Origin: JAVXAG01 sp036660615 | Lineage (GTDB): Bacteria > Bacillota > Clostridia > Peptostreptococcales > Anaerovoracaceae | Assembly: GCA_036660615.1 (NCBI GenBank) | Contig: JAVXAG010000065.1 | Coordinates: forward strand, 1 to 10,677 | Direction of reading: 5' to 3' | Length of the DNA: 10,677 nt | In this document: one piece after another, positions 1-5,793 of the stretch | Position numbering within the stretch: position 1 is the stretch's first letter | Layout of the letters: every line of letters starts with the position of its first letter | Position numbers and translations under genes: made by a program | The notes under the pieces: generated by a model | Told to the model about the DNA's origin: nothing | Databases searched by the model: none | What the model saw: the letters and a program-made list of their open reading frames with translations, nothing else

Positions 1-8
1 TCAAAAAC

Positions 9-41
9 GCCCCGAATTCTCAGAAGTGAAAAATTAGGGGC
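9..41 (-). terminator. Possible intrinsic terminator at left edge (reverse strand)
   Basis: GCCCC (9-13) pairs with GGGGC (37-41), and AATT at 15-18 can pair with AATT at 32-35 across one mismatch. Read on the reverse strand, the stem is followed directly by GTTTTTGA at the window edge. The loop is long and no gene clearly precedes it, so this is a weak call. Confidence 0.25.
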
Positions 42-133
42 ATCGTCAGTTGATGATCAACAGATAATGGAAAAAATGGACAATAAAAACCTTAAAAACC
101 CGCTAAATTTTCCAGCAAAAAAATAATTTCCTG

Positions 134-385
134 ATTTGCTCACAGAATCGATCAAAAAGGCTCGCCAGTGAGCAGATCTCATTTGCGGGTTTGCAACCAA
201 TTGACTAATATGTTTATATGTGACATAATCTAGAAAAATATGGGCTGTAACTGTTGCATTTGCAACAGAATCAACTTGCTTGCGGAAGCATTGACTCATG
301 ATTTTGACAATTAATCCCTTGAAACCCATTTGTATCTGAGAATCTGCTCACTGAGACACTTTTTTTTGCGATTCTGTGAGCAAAT
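134..385. repeat. Inverted pair of 38-bp palindromic units (REP/BIME- or MITE-like)
   Basis: Two 38-bp units, at 137-174 and 345-382, lie in opposite orientation. Each begins with TGCTCAC and ends with GTGAGCA, so each can fold into its own hairpin. Unit 1 and the reverse complement of unit 2 share their first 14 bases and their last 8, and have the same length. The match continues outward to 134 and 385 (ATTTGCTCAC / GTGAGCAAAT). Between the units are CTGTTGCATTTGCAACAG (251-268), a near-perfect palindrome, and a GCTT/AAGC mini-hairpin (278-289). I see no clear target-site duplication and no transposase. The arrangement resembles paired REP units or a MITE remnant, but its family is unknown to me. 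Confidence 0.5.
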
Positions 386-425
386 TCAATATTTATTTTT
401 TTCGAGCCTAAATTACAGCGATAAG

Positions 426-440
426 TGATAATGGTTATCA
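426..440. promoter_or_regulatory. Fur-type box candidate
   Basis: TGATAATGGTTATCA matches the 7-1-7 Fur box of Bacillus (TGATAAT-N-ATTATCA) at 13 of the 14 specified positions. The single difference is G for A in the right half. PerR and Zur boxes have related forms, so the regulator is uncertain. No convincing promoter or ORF lies next to it. The nearest possible target would be a gene left of the window on the reverse strand. Confidence 0.4.
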
Positions 441-509
441 GTTTCAGCTGTAATATTGTAATAGCTTTGGCTTCGGTTCCCAGCTGAAAAGCGAGGAACA
501 AATAACAAG

Positions 510-531
510 CTGAAAAGCAATGCATTTTCAG
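510..531 (-). terminator. Weak terminator-like hairpin after the AraC-family gene
   Basis: CTGAAAA (510-516) pairs with TTTTCAG (525-531) around an 8-nt loop, 16 bp beyond the regulator's stop codon. On the reverse strand it is followed by CTTGTTATTTGTT, only moderately U-rich, so termination may be inefficient. AGCTGAAAAGC occurs twice here (482-492 and 508-518). Confidence 0.3.
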
Positions 532-546
532 AGAGTAGAAGAGATT

Positions 547-1806
547 TTATTTTGATTTGGAGTGTTTTCTGTATTCTGTGGGGGTTGAATCCATTATTTC
601 TCTAAAAACTTTTGTAAAATAGCTTTGACTATTAAAGCCAACCATATATGAAATGCTAGTAAGGTCTATGTTGGTTTCTGACAAAAGTCGTAGGCTTTGG
701 TGTATTCTGAATTGTGATAAATATAGAGTAAATGATAGTCCGGTTTCTTTTTTGAAGAGAGAGGACAAATATGTAGTATTTGCATGGATGCTTTTTGCAG
801 CTGAGTCAAGGGATATGTTTTCGCTGTAATGTTCGCTTACATATCTGATAGCTTTTATTATTATGGGAGATCTACCATCCATACTTTTGGAGGATACTAT
901 TTCTGAAATACTACAAAATAAGTCAAGGGAAACCTCAAAGGCTTTCTTATAGGTGAGAGCACTGTTAAGTATTTCGAGGCTATCAAGATATTGGAAAGTG
1001 GCATTGCCAGATAACACATCTTTTGATATTAATCTAGAAACTTGGCCATAAACACCCATAAGTCTTATTTTAATGTAAGAAAGATTGCCGGCTTCTAAAG
1101 CGCAGATAATATCAAAGAAATCCTTGAAAACAGTCTTTACCATTTTAAGATTTCCGGATTTTATTCCCTCAATCAAGTCGATTTCCAGTTGGAAAGGATA
1201 GTCCATTTCACTGGCAACGTAATTAGGATCATCAAGTCTATATTCTTCCTTGAAATTTTCGTAAATCAAGCCATAATCAGATGCAGGCCATAGAGCCGAT
1301 AAAATCACATCGTGGAAAATTTCATGAATATACGTTATCTCTGTTGGAGTAAACACCTTTAATTTTGAAAAATAGAAAGCAATCTTTGCAGAACTTTCTT
1401 TTAATATCGGCAGCTTTTCTGCTAGGTGTTTTATAACAGTTTCATTATTGTGACCCATTGGAATAGGACCAACAAAAAAACATCCATGATAAGTCTTATC
1501 TAGGATTAAAGGGTAGGCTATTTTCATTAGTCCTACATCGCATAAAAAGATATAGGGCTCTTTTAATTGAGTTGCAATCCTCATTGCAGAATCTAGCGTT
1601 TTTTCACAAGAGGGACTGCATAATGAAGATTGAGAAAAGCATTTACATAACTTGTTTTCTGCAAGACATTCCCAAAGAACAGTTTGGTTATCACTGAGAA
1701 AAGTTACAGGTATTTGCGTCAAATTTGAAAACGCAATAAGGCCATCTTCCAGTTTACTGGATATGGTATCGTTGAGATTTTCATTCAAAAAATTTGTTGT
1801 ATTCAT
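547..1806 (-). CDS. PocR-domain AraC-family transcriptional regulator
   Basis: A 419-residue protein with two recognisable parts. Residues about 15-175 resemble the PocR sensory domain, with a Cys-rich stretch (C47, C54, C56, C63, C67) and further Cys at 89 and 109. In this family that region is thought to sense small hydrocarbon derivatives or a metal/redox state. Residues about 314-416 form an AraC double helix-turn-helix: the first helix pair lies near 331-357 (ISLDSAAKSIHANTTYLSSL) and the second near 380-403, ending in a typical GFNSQSYFTKVFRE motif. The middle is helical and unassigned. An AGGTGA ribosome binding site sits 6 nt before the ATG. The gene stands alone. PocR-AraC proteins often activate neighbouring glycerol, propanediol or related catabolic genes, but no such gene is in the window, so the ligand and target are unknown. 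Confidence 0.87.
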   Translation of the reverse strand: MNTTNFLNENLNDTISSKLEDGLIAFSNLTQIPVTFLSDNQTVLWECLAENKLCKCFSQSSLCSPSCEKTLDSAMRIATQLKEPYIFLCDVGLMKIAYPLILDKTYHGCFFVGPIPMGHNNETVIKHLAEKLPILKESSAKIAFYFSKLKVFTPTEITYIHEIFHDVILSALWPASDYGLIYENFKEEYRLDDPNYVASEMDYPFQLEIDLIEGIKSGNLKMVKTVFKDFFDIICALEAGNLSYIKIRLMGVYGQVSRLISKDVLSGNATFQYLDSLEILNSALTYKKAFEVSLDLFCSISEIVSSKSMDGRSPIIIKAIRYVSEHYSENISLDSAAKSIHANTTYLSSLFKKETGLSFTLYLSQFRIHQSLRLLSETNIDLTSISYMVGFNSQSYFTKVFREIMDSTPTEYRKHSKSK

Positions 1807-1858
1807 ATGTCACCTAAGATATTTACAAATATTGCAATAATTATTTATTATATGAGAG

Positions 1859-1886
1859 ATTATATCACAAATATCCAAGAAAGTAA
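1859..1886 (-). promoter_or_regulatory. Promoter candidate for the AraC-family gene
   Basis: On the reverse strand a consensus -10 TATAAT (1859-1864) is preceded by TGA, giving an extended -10. A weak -35 TTACTT (1881-1886) lies 16 bp upstream. This gives a leader of about 45 nt before the ATG. A second TATAAT (1847-1852) has no matching -35. The motif ATGAGA occurs three times upstream (1852, 1886, 1915), which may be chance in such AT-rich DNA. Confidence 0.5.
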
Positions 1887-1980
1887 TGAGATTTTTTATA
1901 GAAATTTTTAAAATATGAGAAATTATTGATATGATAAATCTGGTAAATTGGGTATTATATAAACATAAAGAAAATAAATA

Positions 1981-2059
1981 ACTACCCATTATTTAAAATC
2001 TTTACAAAATGTGTAGATAGGCGCAAAGCTTATCTACATTTTTTAATTTACTGGGTAGT
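1981..2059. terminator. Nested hairpin / terminator between two reverse-strand genes
   Basis: Outer arms ACTACCCA (1981-1988) and TGGGTAGT (2052-2059) are perfectly complementary. Inside, GTAGATAGGC pairs with GCTTATCTAC around loop GCAAA, with one G-U pair on the forward strand. The forward strand continues ATTTTTTAATTT, a good U-tract. On the reverse strand the same stem carries an A-C mismatch and the U-run is short (ACATTTTG). The hairpin probably ends the exonuclease transcript but folds better in the opposite direction, where no upstream gene is visible. Confidence 0.55.
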
Positions 2060-2077
2060 TTATTTGATAGAGTGGCA

Positions 2078-3091
2078 TTAGAAAATGCTACTTAAGATTT
2101 TATTGAGAAGAACTTTTGACAAATGATTAATTTCAAGATGATTTACAACCTTATTGTTTTCTAGTATTAAGTAACCATTTTCAAAAGAAGGATATTTTGA
2201 AAATTCTTTTGAGTCCACACCTAATTGGAGTAGGTCTATATAAGCGGCATTCTGCTCTCTAATGAGTGGAATGATCAGTTCAAAACTACGGGAGGCACTA
2301 TCAAAGATGATATGAATAGGTAAACTTTCTGTGGGAAAATTTATATAATCCATTTGTTTGTTTTTCTGTGATCCCATAATGCGTAAGTGTTTATGCTCTA
2401 AGGTGATTTTGTCAACTGTTAGAATAGGTGAGTTGCCTGCAATACTATTAATAGGAAATCCAAGCTTAAACATAGCATGATGAAAATCCGTCTTTGGTAT
2501 TACTGACAGCAATCTGTATAGCTGAATAACATCATCACAGTTATGGAGAAGAATCTTTTCGAGAAGAAGTGGGTTCCTTGTTCTAGTATATTCATTATAT
2601 AGTTCAACGCTTTCAGCACCAGAGATTTCATCATCTCTGCCAGAAGCAATTCCCATAAATATTTCTACGGTTTTCTGTTTCAAGTTAGATATTTGTTGCC
2701 TAAAATAGGAATGACCATGAAGAACCAGATAAATATCCAAGTTATAAGGAAGAAAGTCCATGGCTATCCCCAGTGTGTTTGCTCGTTTTTCTAAAAATGG
2801 CAAGTCAAAATGCTTTCCATTATAGGTGATTATTATGTCAAACTCAGATAGTTTCTTTATTGTGGCTGAGATTACCTCAGTTTCTTGATCTTGATTTTCG
2901 GCGAAGTATTGAGTTACTGTTGCTACATTGTTATTAATGCCAATTATTCCAGATAGAATCAGATTACAGTAAGTCGGGTTTAGTCCGGTGGTTTCTATGT
3001 CAAAGACTCCAACATTCAAATTGTTGAAATAAAAGCTAAAAGTCTTATTATTAAATTCAGTTATTTTATATCTTTTTTCAATCGTTTTCAT
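2078..3091 (-). CDS. YprB-like ribonuclease H-fold 3'-5' exonuclease domain protein
   Basis: A 337-residue protein of the RNase H-like superfamily, closest to the YprB_RNaseH-like domain. The order of motifs is typical of DEDD exonucleases: ExoI DIETTGL (D31, E33), ExoII TYNGKHFDLPFLEKR (N91, D96) and ExoIII LLHNCDDVIQLYRLL (H183, D186/D187). The family is expected to degrade or trim nucleic acid with two metal ions, but the substrate is unknown. The C-terminal 140 residues are not recognised. The frame stays open 39 codons further upstream, but that part overlaps the leader terminator. AAGGTGA lies 4 nt before the ATG at 3091, which fixes the start. It is transcribed alone, divergently from spoVS, behind an unusual leader with its own terminator. 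Confidence 0.8.
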   Translation of the reverse strand: MKTIEKRYKITEFNNKTFSFYFNNLNVGVFDIETTGLNPTYCNLILSGIIGINNNVATVTQYFAENQDQETEVISATIKKLSEFDIIITYNGKHFDLPFLEKRANTLGIAMDFLPYNLDIYLVLHGHSYFRQQISNLKQKTVEIFMGIASGRDDEISGAESVELYNEYTRTRNPLLLEKILLHNCDDVIQLYRLLSVIPKTDFHHAMFKLGFPINSIAGNSPILTVDKITLEHKHLRIMGSQKNKQMDYINFPTESLPIHIIFDSASRSFELIIPLIREQNAAYIDLLQLGVDSKEFSKYPSFENGYLILENNKVVNHLEINHLSKVLLNKILSSIF

Positions 3092-3116
3092 TAGTTCACC
3101 TTGATAAATATTCCCT

Positions 3117-3156
3117 AAAAAACAAAATAGACCGCAGGGGTGCAGTCTACTTTGTT
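3117..3156 (-). terminator. Strong intrinsic terminator upstream of the exonuclease gene
   Basis: On the reverse strand AACAAAGTAGACTGC (3156-3142) pairs with GCGGTCTATTTTGTT (3135-3121) as a continuous 15-bp stem with two G-U pairs, followed by TTTT (3120-3117). It lies about 25 nt before the ATG of the downstream gene. No other reverse-strand gene lies upstream within the divergent region, so it either ends a small RNA or works as an attenuator. Confidence 0.75.
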
Positions 3157-3208
3157 CAAAAGGGGTATTGGGATTAGAGATTAATGAGGTTATCAGGGGG
3201 ATAACCAC
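3117..3208 (-). ncRNA. Candidate C-rich-loop small RNA or attenuator leader
   Basis: From the predicted start near 3208 the RNA begins with a perfect 7-bp hairpin, GGTTATC-CCCCT-GATAACC (3206 to 3188). A mostly unpaired linker carrying ACCCCTTTT (around 3161-3166) follows, then a 15-bp intrinsic terminator whose loop is ACCCCT (3136-3141). The same CCCCT motif is thus shown in two loops and one single-stranded segment. No ORF with a ribosome binding site fits inside. C-rich unpaired motifs that pair with G-rich ribosome binding sites are a hallmark of Firmicutes sRNAs such as RsaE/RoxS; similarity to that class is by motif logic only. It could instead be a 5' leader that controls the exonuclease gene by read-through. 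Confidence 0.5.
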
Positions 3209-3214
3209 GATATA

Positions 3215-3243
3215 ATTATACCTAAATACGTCGAATAATGCAA
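3215..3243 (-). promoter_or_regulatory. Strong sigma-A promoter for the leader RNA / exonuclease gene
   Basis: TTGCAT (-35, 3238-3243) and TATAAT (-10, 3215-3220) are separated by exactly 17 bp on the reverse strand. Two T8 tracts lie just upstream (3252-3271, roughly -44 to -63), where an UP element would sit. Predicted transcription start is near 3208. Confidence 0.75.
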
Positions 3244-3249
3244 GTATTA

Positions 3250-3271
3250 GTGAAAAAAAAGTGAAAAAAAA
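3250..3271. repeat. Tandem GTGAAAAAAAA repeat with A8 tracts one helical turn apart
   Basis: The 11-bp unit GTGAAAAAAAA occurs twice back to back. A-tracts spaced one helical turn apart bend DNA. The pair lies between the two divergent promoters and directly upstream of the reverse-strand -35 box. Confidence 0.6.
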
Positions 3272-3316
3272 TCTATTTTGTTGTATAAAACTTTAAATTT
3301 TCATATTTTTTTGAAG

Positions 3317-3322
3317 TATAAT
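3317..3322 (+). promoter_or_regulatory. -10 candidate for spoVS
   Basis: TATAAT on the forward strand, 80 bp before the spoVS start. No good -35 is found at 16-18 bp upstream (TAAATT at best). In Bacillus spoVS is under sigma-H, but I do not see a convincing sigma-H pair (AGGAWW / GAAT) here. Confidence 0.3.
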
Positions 3323-3402
3323 TTTATTAAAGGCAGAAAAAATACATAATCAGCCTAGAAATCATATCAAAATGGGAACAATTTTCGAGGGAGGAAATAT
3401 TG

Positions 3403-3663
3403 ATGGAAGTTTTAAAAGTATCAGCAAAATCAAATCCAAATTCAGTAGCAGGAGCACTGGCAGGGGTTTTACGAGAAAAAGGTGGGGCGGAGATTCAGGC
3501 CATAGGCGCTGGAGCATTAAATCAATCTGTAAAAGCAGTGGCAATTGCCAGAGGGTTTGTTGCACCTAGTGGAATTGATTTAATATGTATTCCGGCATTT
3601 ACGGACATTATTATTGATGGAGATGAGCGAACTGCAATAAAGCTCATAATCGAGCCAAGATAA
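3403..3663 (+). CDS. spoVS: Stage V sporulation protein S
   Basis: An 86-residue protein that is near-identical in pattern to SpoVS across its whole length: MEVLKVSAKSNPNSVAGALA at the start, then the EIQAIGAGALNQSVKAVAIA core and the ending ERTAIKLIIEPR. SpoVS is a small Alba-like, probably nucleic-acid-binding protein of endospore formers. In Bacillus it acts in septation and in coat and cortex completion. The ATG at 3403 is chosen over the TTG one codon upstream because it gives the family's exact length and lies 8 nt behind GAGGGAGGA. The gene is monocistronic, with a terminator directly behind it, and is divergent from the exonuclease/leader RNA. Its presence supports a spore-forming host. 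Confidence 0.95.
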   Translation: MEVLKVSAKSNPNSVAGALAGVLREKGGAEIQAIGAGALNQSVKAVAIARGFVAPSGIDLICIPAFTDIIIDGDERTAIKLIIEPR

Positions 3664-3680
3664 AGCTTAGAATGGAATTT

Positions 3681-3716
3681 AGGGAACCTACTTAAAATAG
3701 GTTCTCCTTTATTTTT
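3681..3716 (+). terminator. Intrinsic terminator after spoVS
   Basis: GAACCTA (3684-3690) pairs with TAGGTTC (3698-3704) around loop CTTAAAA, with further pairing of AGG and CCT outside. It is followed by TTTATTTTT. Confidence 0.8.
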
Positions 3717-3727
3717 CCTGCAAGAAA

Positions 3728-3736
3728 TGATATACT
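3728..3736 (+). promoter_or_regulatory. Extended -10 promoter for proC-nudF
   Basis: TGATATACT is an extended -10 (TGn-TATACT) 32 bp before the proC ATG. The -35 region falls in the U-tract of the spoVS terminator and is poor (TTTATT), as is common when an extended -10 is present. Confidence 0.5.
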
Positions 3737-3767
3737 TTTATTTAAGAAAAGAGAGGAAGTGTATCAT

Positions 3768-4577
3768 ATGAATATAGGGTTTATTGGAGCAGGTAACATG
3801 GGCGGAGCAATATTAAAAGGTTACCTTAAACAAGAAAACAGTAAAAACGATAAAATATATGTTGTTAGAGAAAACAAAGACAAGTTAGCATTGATGAAAG
3901 ATGAACTTGGAATAGTGCCATGTGAAGATATTGAAGAATTGGTGAAACAGTGTCAAATTTTTTTAATTGCTGTTAAACCATATATGTATGAGAGTGTTTT
4001 GCCACAGATAAAAAAAGCTTATAGAAATGACAAACTTTGCATATCCATGGCAGCAGGAATTACTATTAACGAAATTGAAAAAACTTTAGGTAGTGATTCC
4101 CAAATAATCAGGATAATGCCAAATACTCCAGCACAGGTAGGAATGGCAGTGACTTCTGTTAGCAAGAGCGATAATGTGACTAATGAAAGATTGGGACAGG
4201 CTATGGCAATCATGGAATCTATAGGTAATGCAGTTGAGGTTCCCGAAGATTTGATTCATTGTGTGATAGGAGTAAGTGGAAGCAGTCCTGCGTATACATA
4301 CATGTACATAAATGCCTTGATAAATGGGGCTGTAAACAATGGAATGGATAAAGCGAGCGCGAGGACGTTTGCAGCACAAAGTGTTATGGGAGCAGCCAAA
4401 ATGGTCCTTGAAACAGATGTAGAGCCAAGCATACTTCGTGACAATGTTTGTTCGCCTGGAGGCACAACCATCGAAGCAGTAAAAAAATTACAACAACTTG
4501 AGTTTGAGGAAACGGTCGAAAAAGCTTTTCAGGCTGCAGTTGATAAATCAATCAGTATGTCAGAAGAAAGGAAGTAA
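3768..4577 (+). CDS. proC: Pyrroline-5-carboxylate reductase
   Basis: Catalyses the last step of proline synthesis: reduction of 1-pyrroline-5-carboxylate to L-proline with NAD(P)H, in the cytoplasm. The 269-residue length is normal. Visible features are the N-terminal Rossmann glycine motif GFIGAGNMGGAI (4-15), AVKPYMYESV (68-77), AAGITI (95-100), RIMPNTPAQVG (115-125), the dimer-domain motif GVSGSSPAY (168-176), and the family signature RDNVCSPGGTTIEAV (224-238). The frame is open to a GTG at 3759, but that lies almost on the Shine-Dalgarno sequence GAGAGGA (3751-3757). The ATG at 3768 has proper spacing and begins the fold. The Nudix gene follows after 3 bp, so the two are probably one transcript. 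Bacillus proI is likewise close to nudF. Confidence 0.95.
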   Translation: MNIGFIGAGNMGGAILKGYLKQENSKNDKIYVVRENKDKLALMKDELGIVPCEDIEELVKQCQIFLIAVKPYMYESVLPQIKKAYRNDKLCISMAAGITINEIEKTLGSDSQIIRIMPNTPAQVGMAVTSVSKSDNVTNERLGQAMAIMESIGNAVEVPEDLIHCVIGVSGSSPAYTYMYINALINGAVNNGMDKASARTFAAQSVMGAAKMVLETDVEPSILRDNVCSPGGTTIEAVKKLQQLEFEETVEKAFQAAVDKSISMSEERK

Positions 4578-4580
4578 TAT

Positions 4581-5138
4581 ATGACTTTTGAAGAGAAAAC
4601 ATTAGAAAGTGAATATGTATATAAAGGTCATATTTTGAATTTGCGAAAAGATAAAGTTACTGTAATTAATGGCACGTCCACTAGAGAAATTATTGAACAT
4701 AATGGTGGAGCTGTTTTGATAGCAATTAACGACGCTGGCAAAATGATAATGGTGGAACAATACCGAAAACCTGTAAATAGAGTTGTACTTGAAGCGCCGG
4801 CTGGAAAAATCGATCAGGGTGAGGAACCACTTAAAACTGCAAAGAGAGAGTTAAAAGAGGAAACCGGATATACAGCAAAAAATGTAGAGTTTTTGACAAA
4901 GATTTATCCTTCAGTAGGTTATTCAGAAGAAGCCCTCTACATTTATCTCTGCACAGATCTAGAGTCTGGTGAAACGGATTTTGACGAAAATGAAGCCCTT
5001 GATATAAAAGAATTTGACATAGAAGAATTGTATAGTCTTGCTATGAGTGGTAAAATACAGGACGGCAAAACGGTGATTGCAATTCTAATGGTTAAGTGCT
5101 TAAAAGAAGAAGGGAAACTTCAAAAATATTTGAAATAA
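4581..5138 (+). CDS. nudF: Nudix hydrolase, ADP-ribose pyrophosphatase type
   Basis: A 185-residue Nudix hydrolase, expected to cleave ADP-ribose to AMP and ribose 5-phosphate. The Nudix box GX5EX7REUXEEXGU is complete: G75, E81, R89-E90, E93-E94, G96. The flanking signatures VEQYRKP (58-64), LEAPAGK (70-76) and the YPSVGYSEE loop after the box are those of the NudF/ADP-ribose group. An AAAGGA ribosome binding site lies inside the end of proC, with 3 bp between the genes, pointing to co-transcription. Its last 47 bp overlap the end of spoIIM on the other strand. Exact substrate is inferred from family pattern only. Confidence 0.9.
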   Translation: MTFEEKTLESEYVYKGHILNLRKDKVTVINGTSTREIIEHNGGAVLIAINDAGKMIMVEQYRKPVNRVVLEAPAGKIDQGEEPLKTAKRELKEETGYTAKNVEFLTKIYPSVGYSEEALYIYLCTDLESGETDFDENEALDIKEFDIEELYSLAMSGKIQDGKTVIAILMVKCLKEEGKLQKYLK

Positions 5139-5661
5139 CTATAAGGATAAAGCCAAATGCAAAAGTTTGAAAATATCTTTTGAACTCTCTGCGGTCTTTT
5201 AAAATTGGACGCTTGTTTAATATGTTGTTTGTTAATGTAAACCAAAACATCAATGCTGTTGCAGCTAAAAATGAGTAGACTGGCAACTGTATGGCGCACT
5301 GTGGAAAGATGGTCAACAAAACAATTCCAATACCTTTAAGTCCAAATGCGTCAAAGACCATAGCGGAAGAAAATCCAATAGAAAGTCCTTTAAATAATAC
5401 TATTAGAAAAGAAAAGGGTATAGTTATTATTAGCATAGGACTGAGCATTAGAAGAACAACAAGAGTAAGGTTTTTTAATACGTATGAAAATAGGGTTTCA
5501 AAAAAGAATGTTTCTTCTTGATTGTTAATACTAAAAAAATTTGATAGTGTTTGAAAAACAACGGATTTATCCCCTTGGTTAATGACGATTTCTACAAAAA
5601 CGCCAGTACAAATACCTATTACAAGGAAAAAAGAGATTATTGTAATTATCTTTCTGTTCAT
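5092..5661 (-). CDS. spoIIM: Stage II sporulation protein M
   Basis: A 189-residue, very hydrophobic protein matching SpoIIM, a mother-cell membrane component of the DMP complex (SpoIID-M-P) that thins septal peptidoglycan and drives engulfment of the forespore. Membrane segments are seen at about 5-25, 61-88, 92-105, 109-141 and 165-188. The motifs LSPMLIITIPFSF (73-85) and KGLSIGFSSAMVF (91-103) are typical of the family. AAGGAGA lies 6 nt before the ATG. The gene is reversed relative to nudF and xerD, whereas in Bacillus these genes face the same way. It converges on and overlaps the Nudix gene by 47 bp. In Bacillus it is sigma-E dependent; the 132-bp upstream gap has only a vague sigma-E-like match. 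Confidence 0.9.
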   Translation of the reverse strand: MNRKIITIISFFLVIGICTGVFVEIVINQGDKSVVFQTLSNFFSINNQEETFFFETLFSYVLKNLTLVVLLMLSPMLIITIPFSFLIVLFKGLSIGFSSAMVFDAFGLKGIGIVLLTIFPQCAIQLPVYSFLAATALMFWFTLTNNILNKRPILKDRREFKRYFQTFAFGFILIVISNIFEVSLLLLST

Positions 5662-5727
5662 AAAAAGTCTCCTTACTGGTTATGCATAAATATATGCGAT
5701 TAGTGGTGGGAATAGTACATGTATTGG

Positions 5728-5756
5728 TTGCAAAAAAATTTTGATTAATATATACT
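5728..5756 (+). promoter_or_regulatory. Sigma-A promoter for the xerD-like gene
   Basis: TTGCAA (5728-5733) and TATACT (5751-5756) are separated by 17 bp. The predicted start near 5763 leaves about 30 nt of leader. The rplS promoter has the same hexamers and spacing. Confidence 0.65.
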
Positions 5757-5793
5757 TAATATAGAGTGAAAACGAAAGTGGAAGTGGAAGAAA

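Noticed and set aside
482..518. Direct repeat AGCTGAAAAGC, two copies 26 bp apart
   Set aside because: Short and low complexity; one copy is part of the terminator-like hairpin. No further copies are seen, so no array.
57..525. Two overlapping reverse-strand ORFs of 84-90 codons
   Set aside because: Neither has a ribosome binding site or a recognisable domain, they overlap in different frames, and both run through the palindromic repeat units.
3092..3208. 39-residue N-terminal extension of the exonuclease ORF
   Set aside because: It spans the leader hairpin and terminator, has no family similarity, and the ATG at 3091 has an excellent ribosome binding site.
3362..3569. Other-frame ORFs over spoVS
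   Set aside because: They are shadows of spoVS, whose protein is unmistakable.
5662..5730. Sigma-E-like promoter for spoIIM on the reverse strand
   Set aside because: The best match (an ACTATT-like -35 and CATATATT, 14 bp apart) is too far from consensus in AT-rich DNA to list as a feature.
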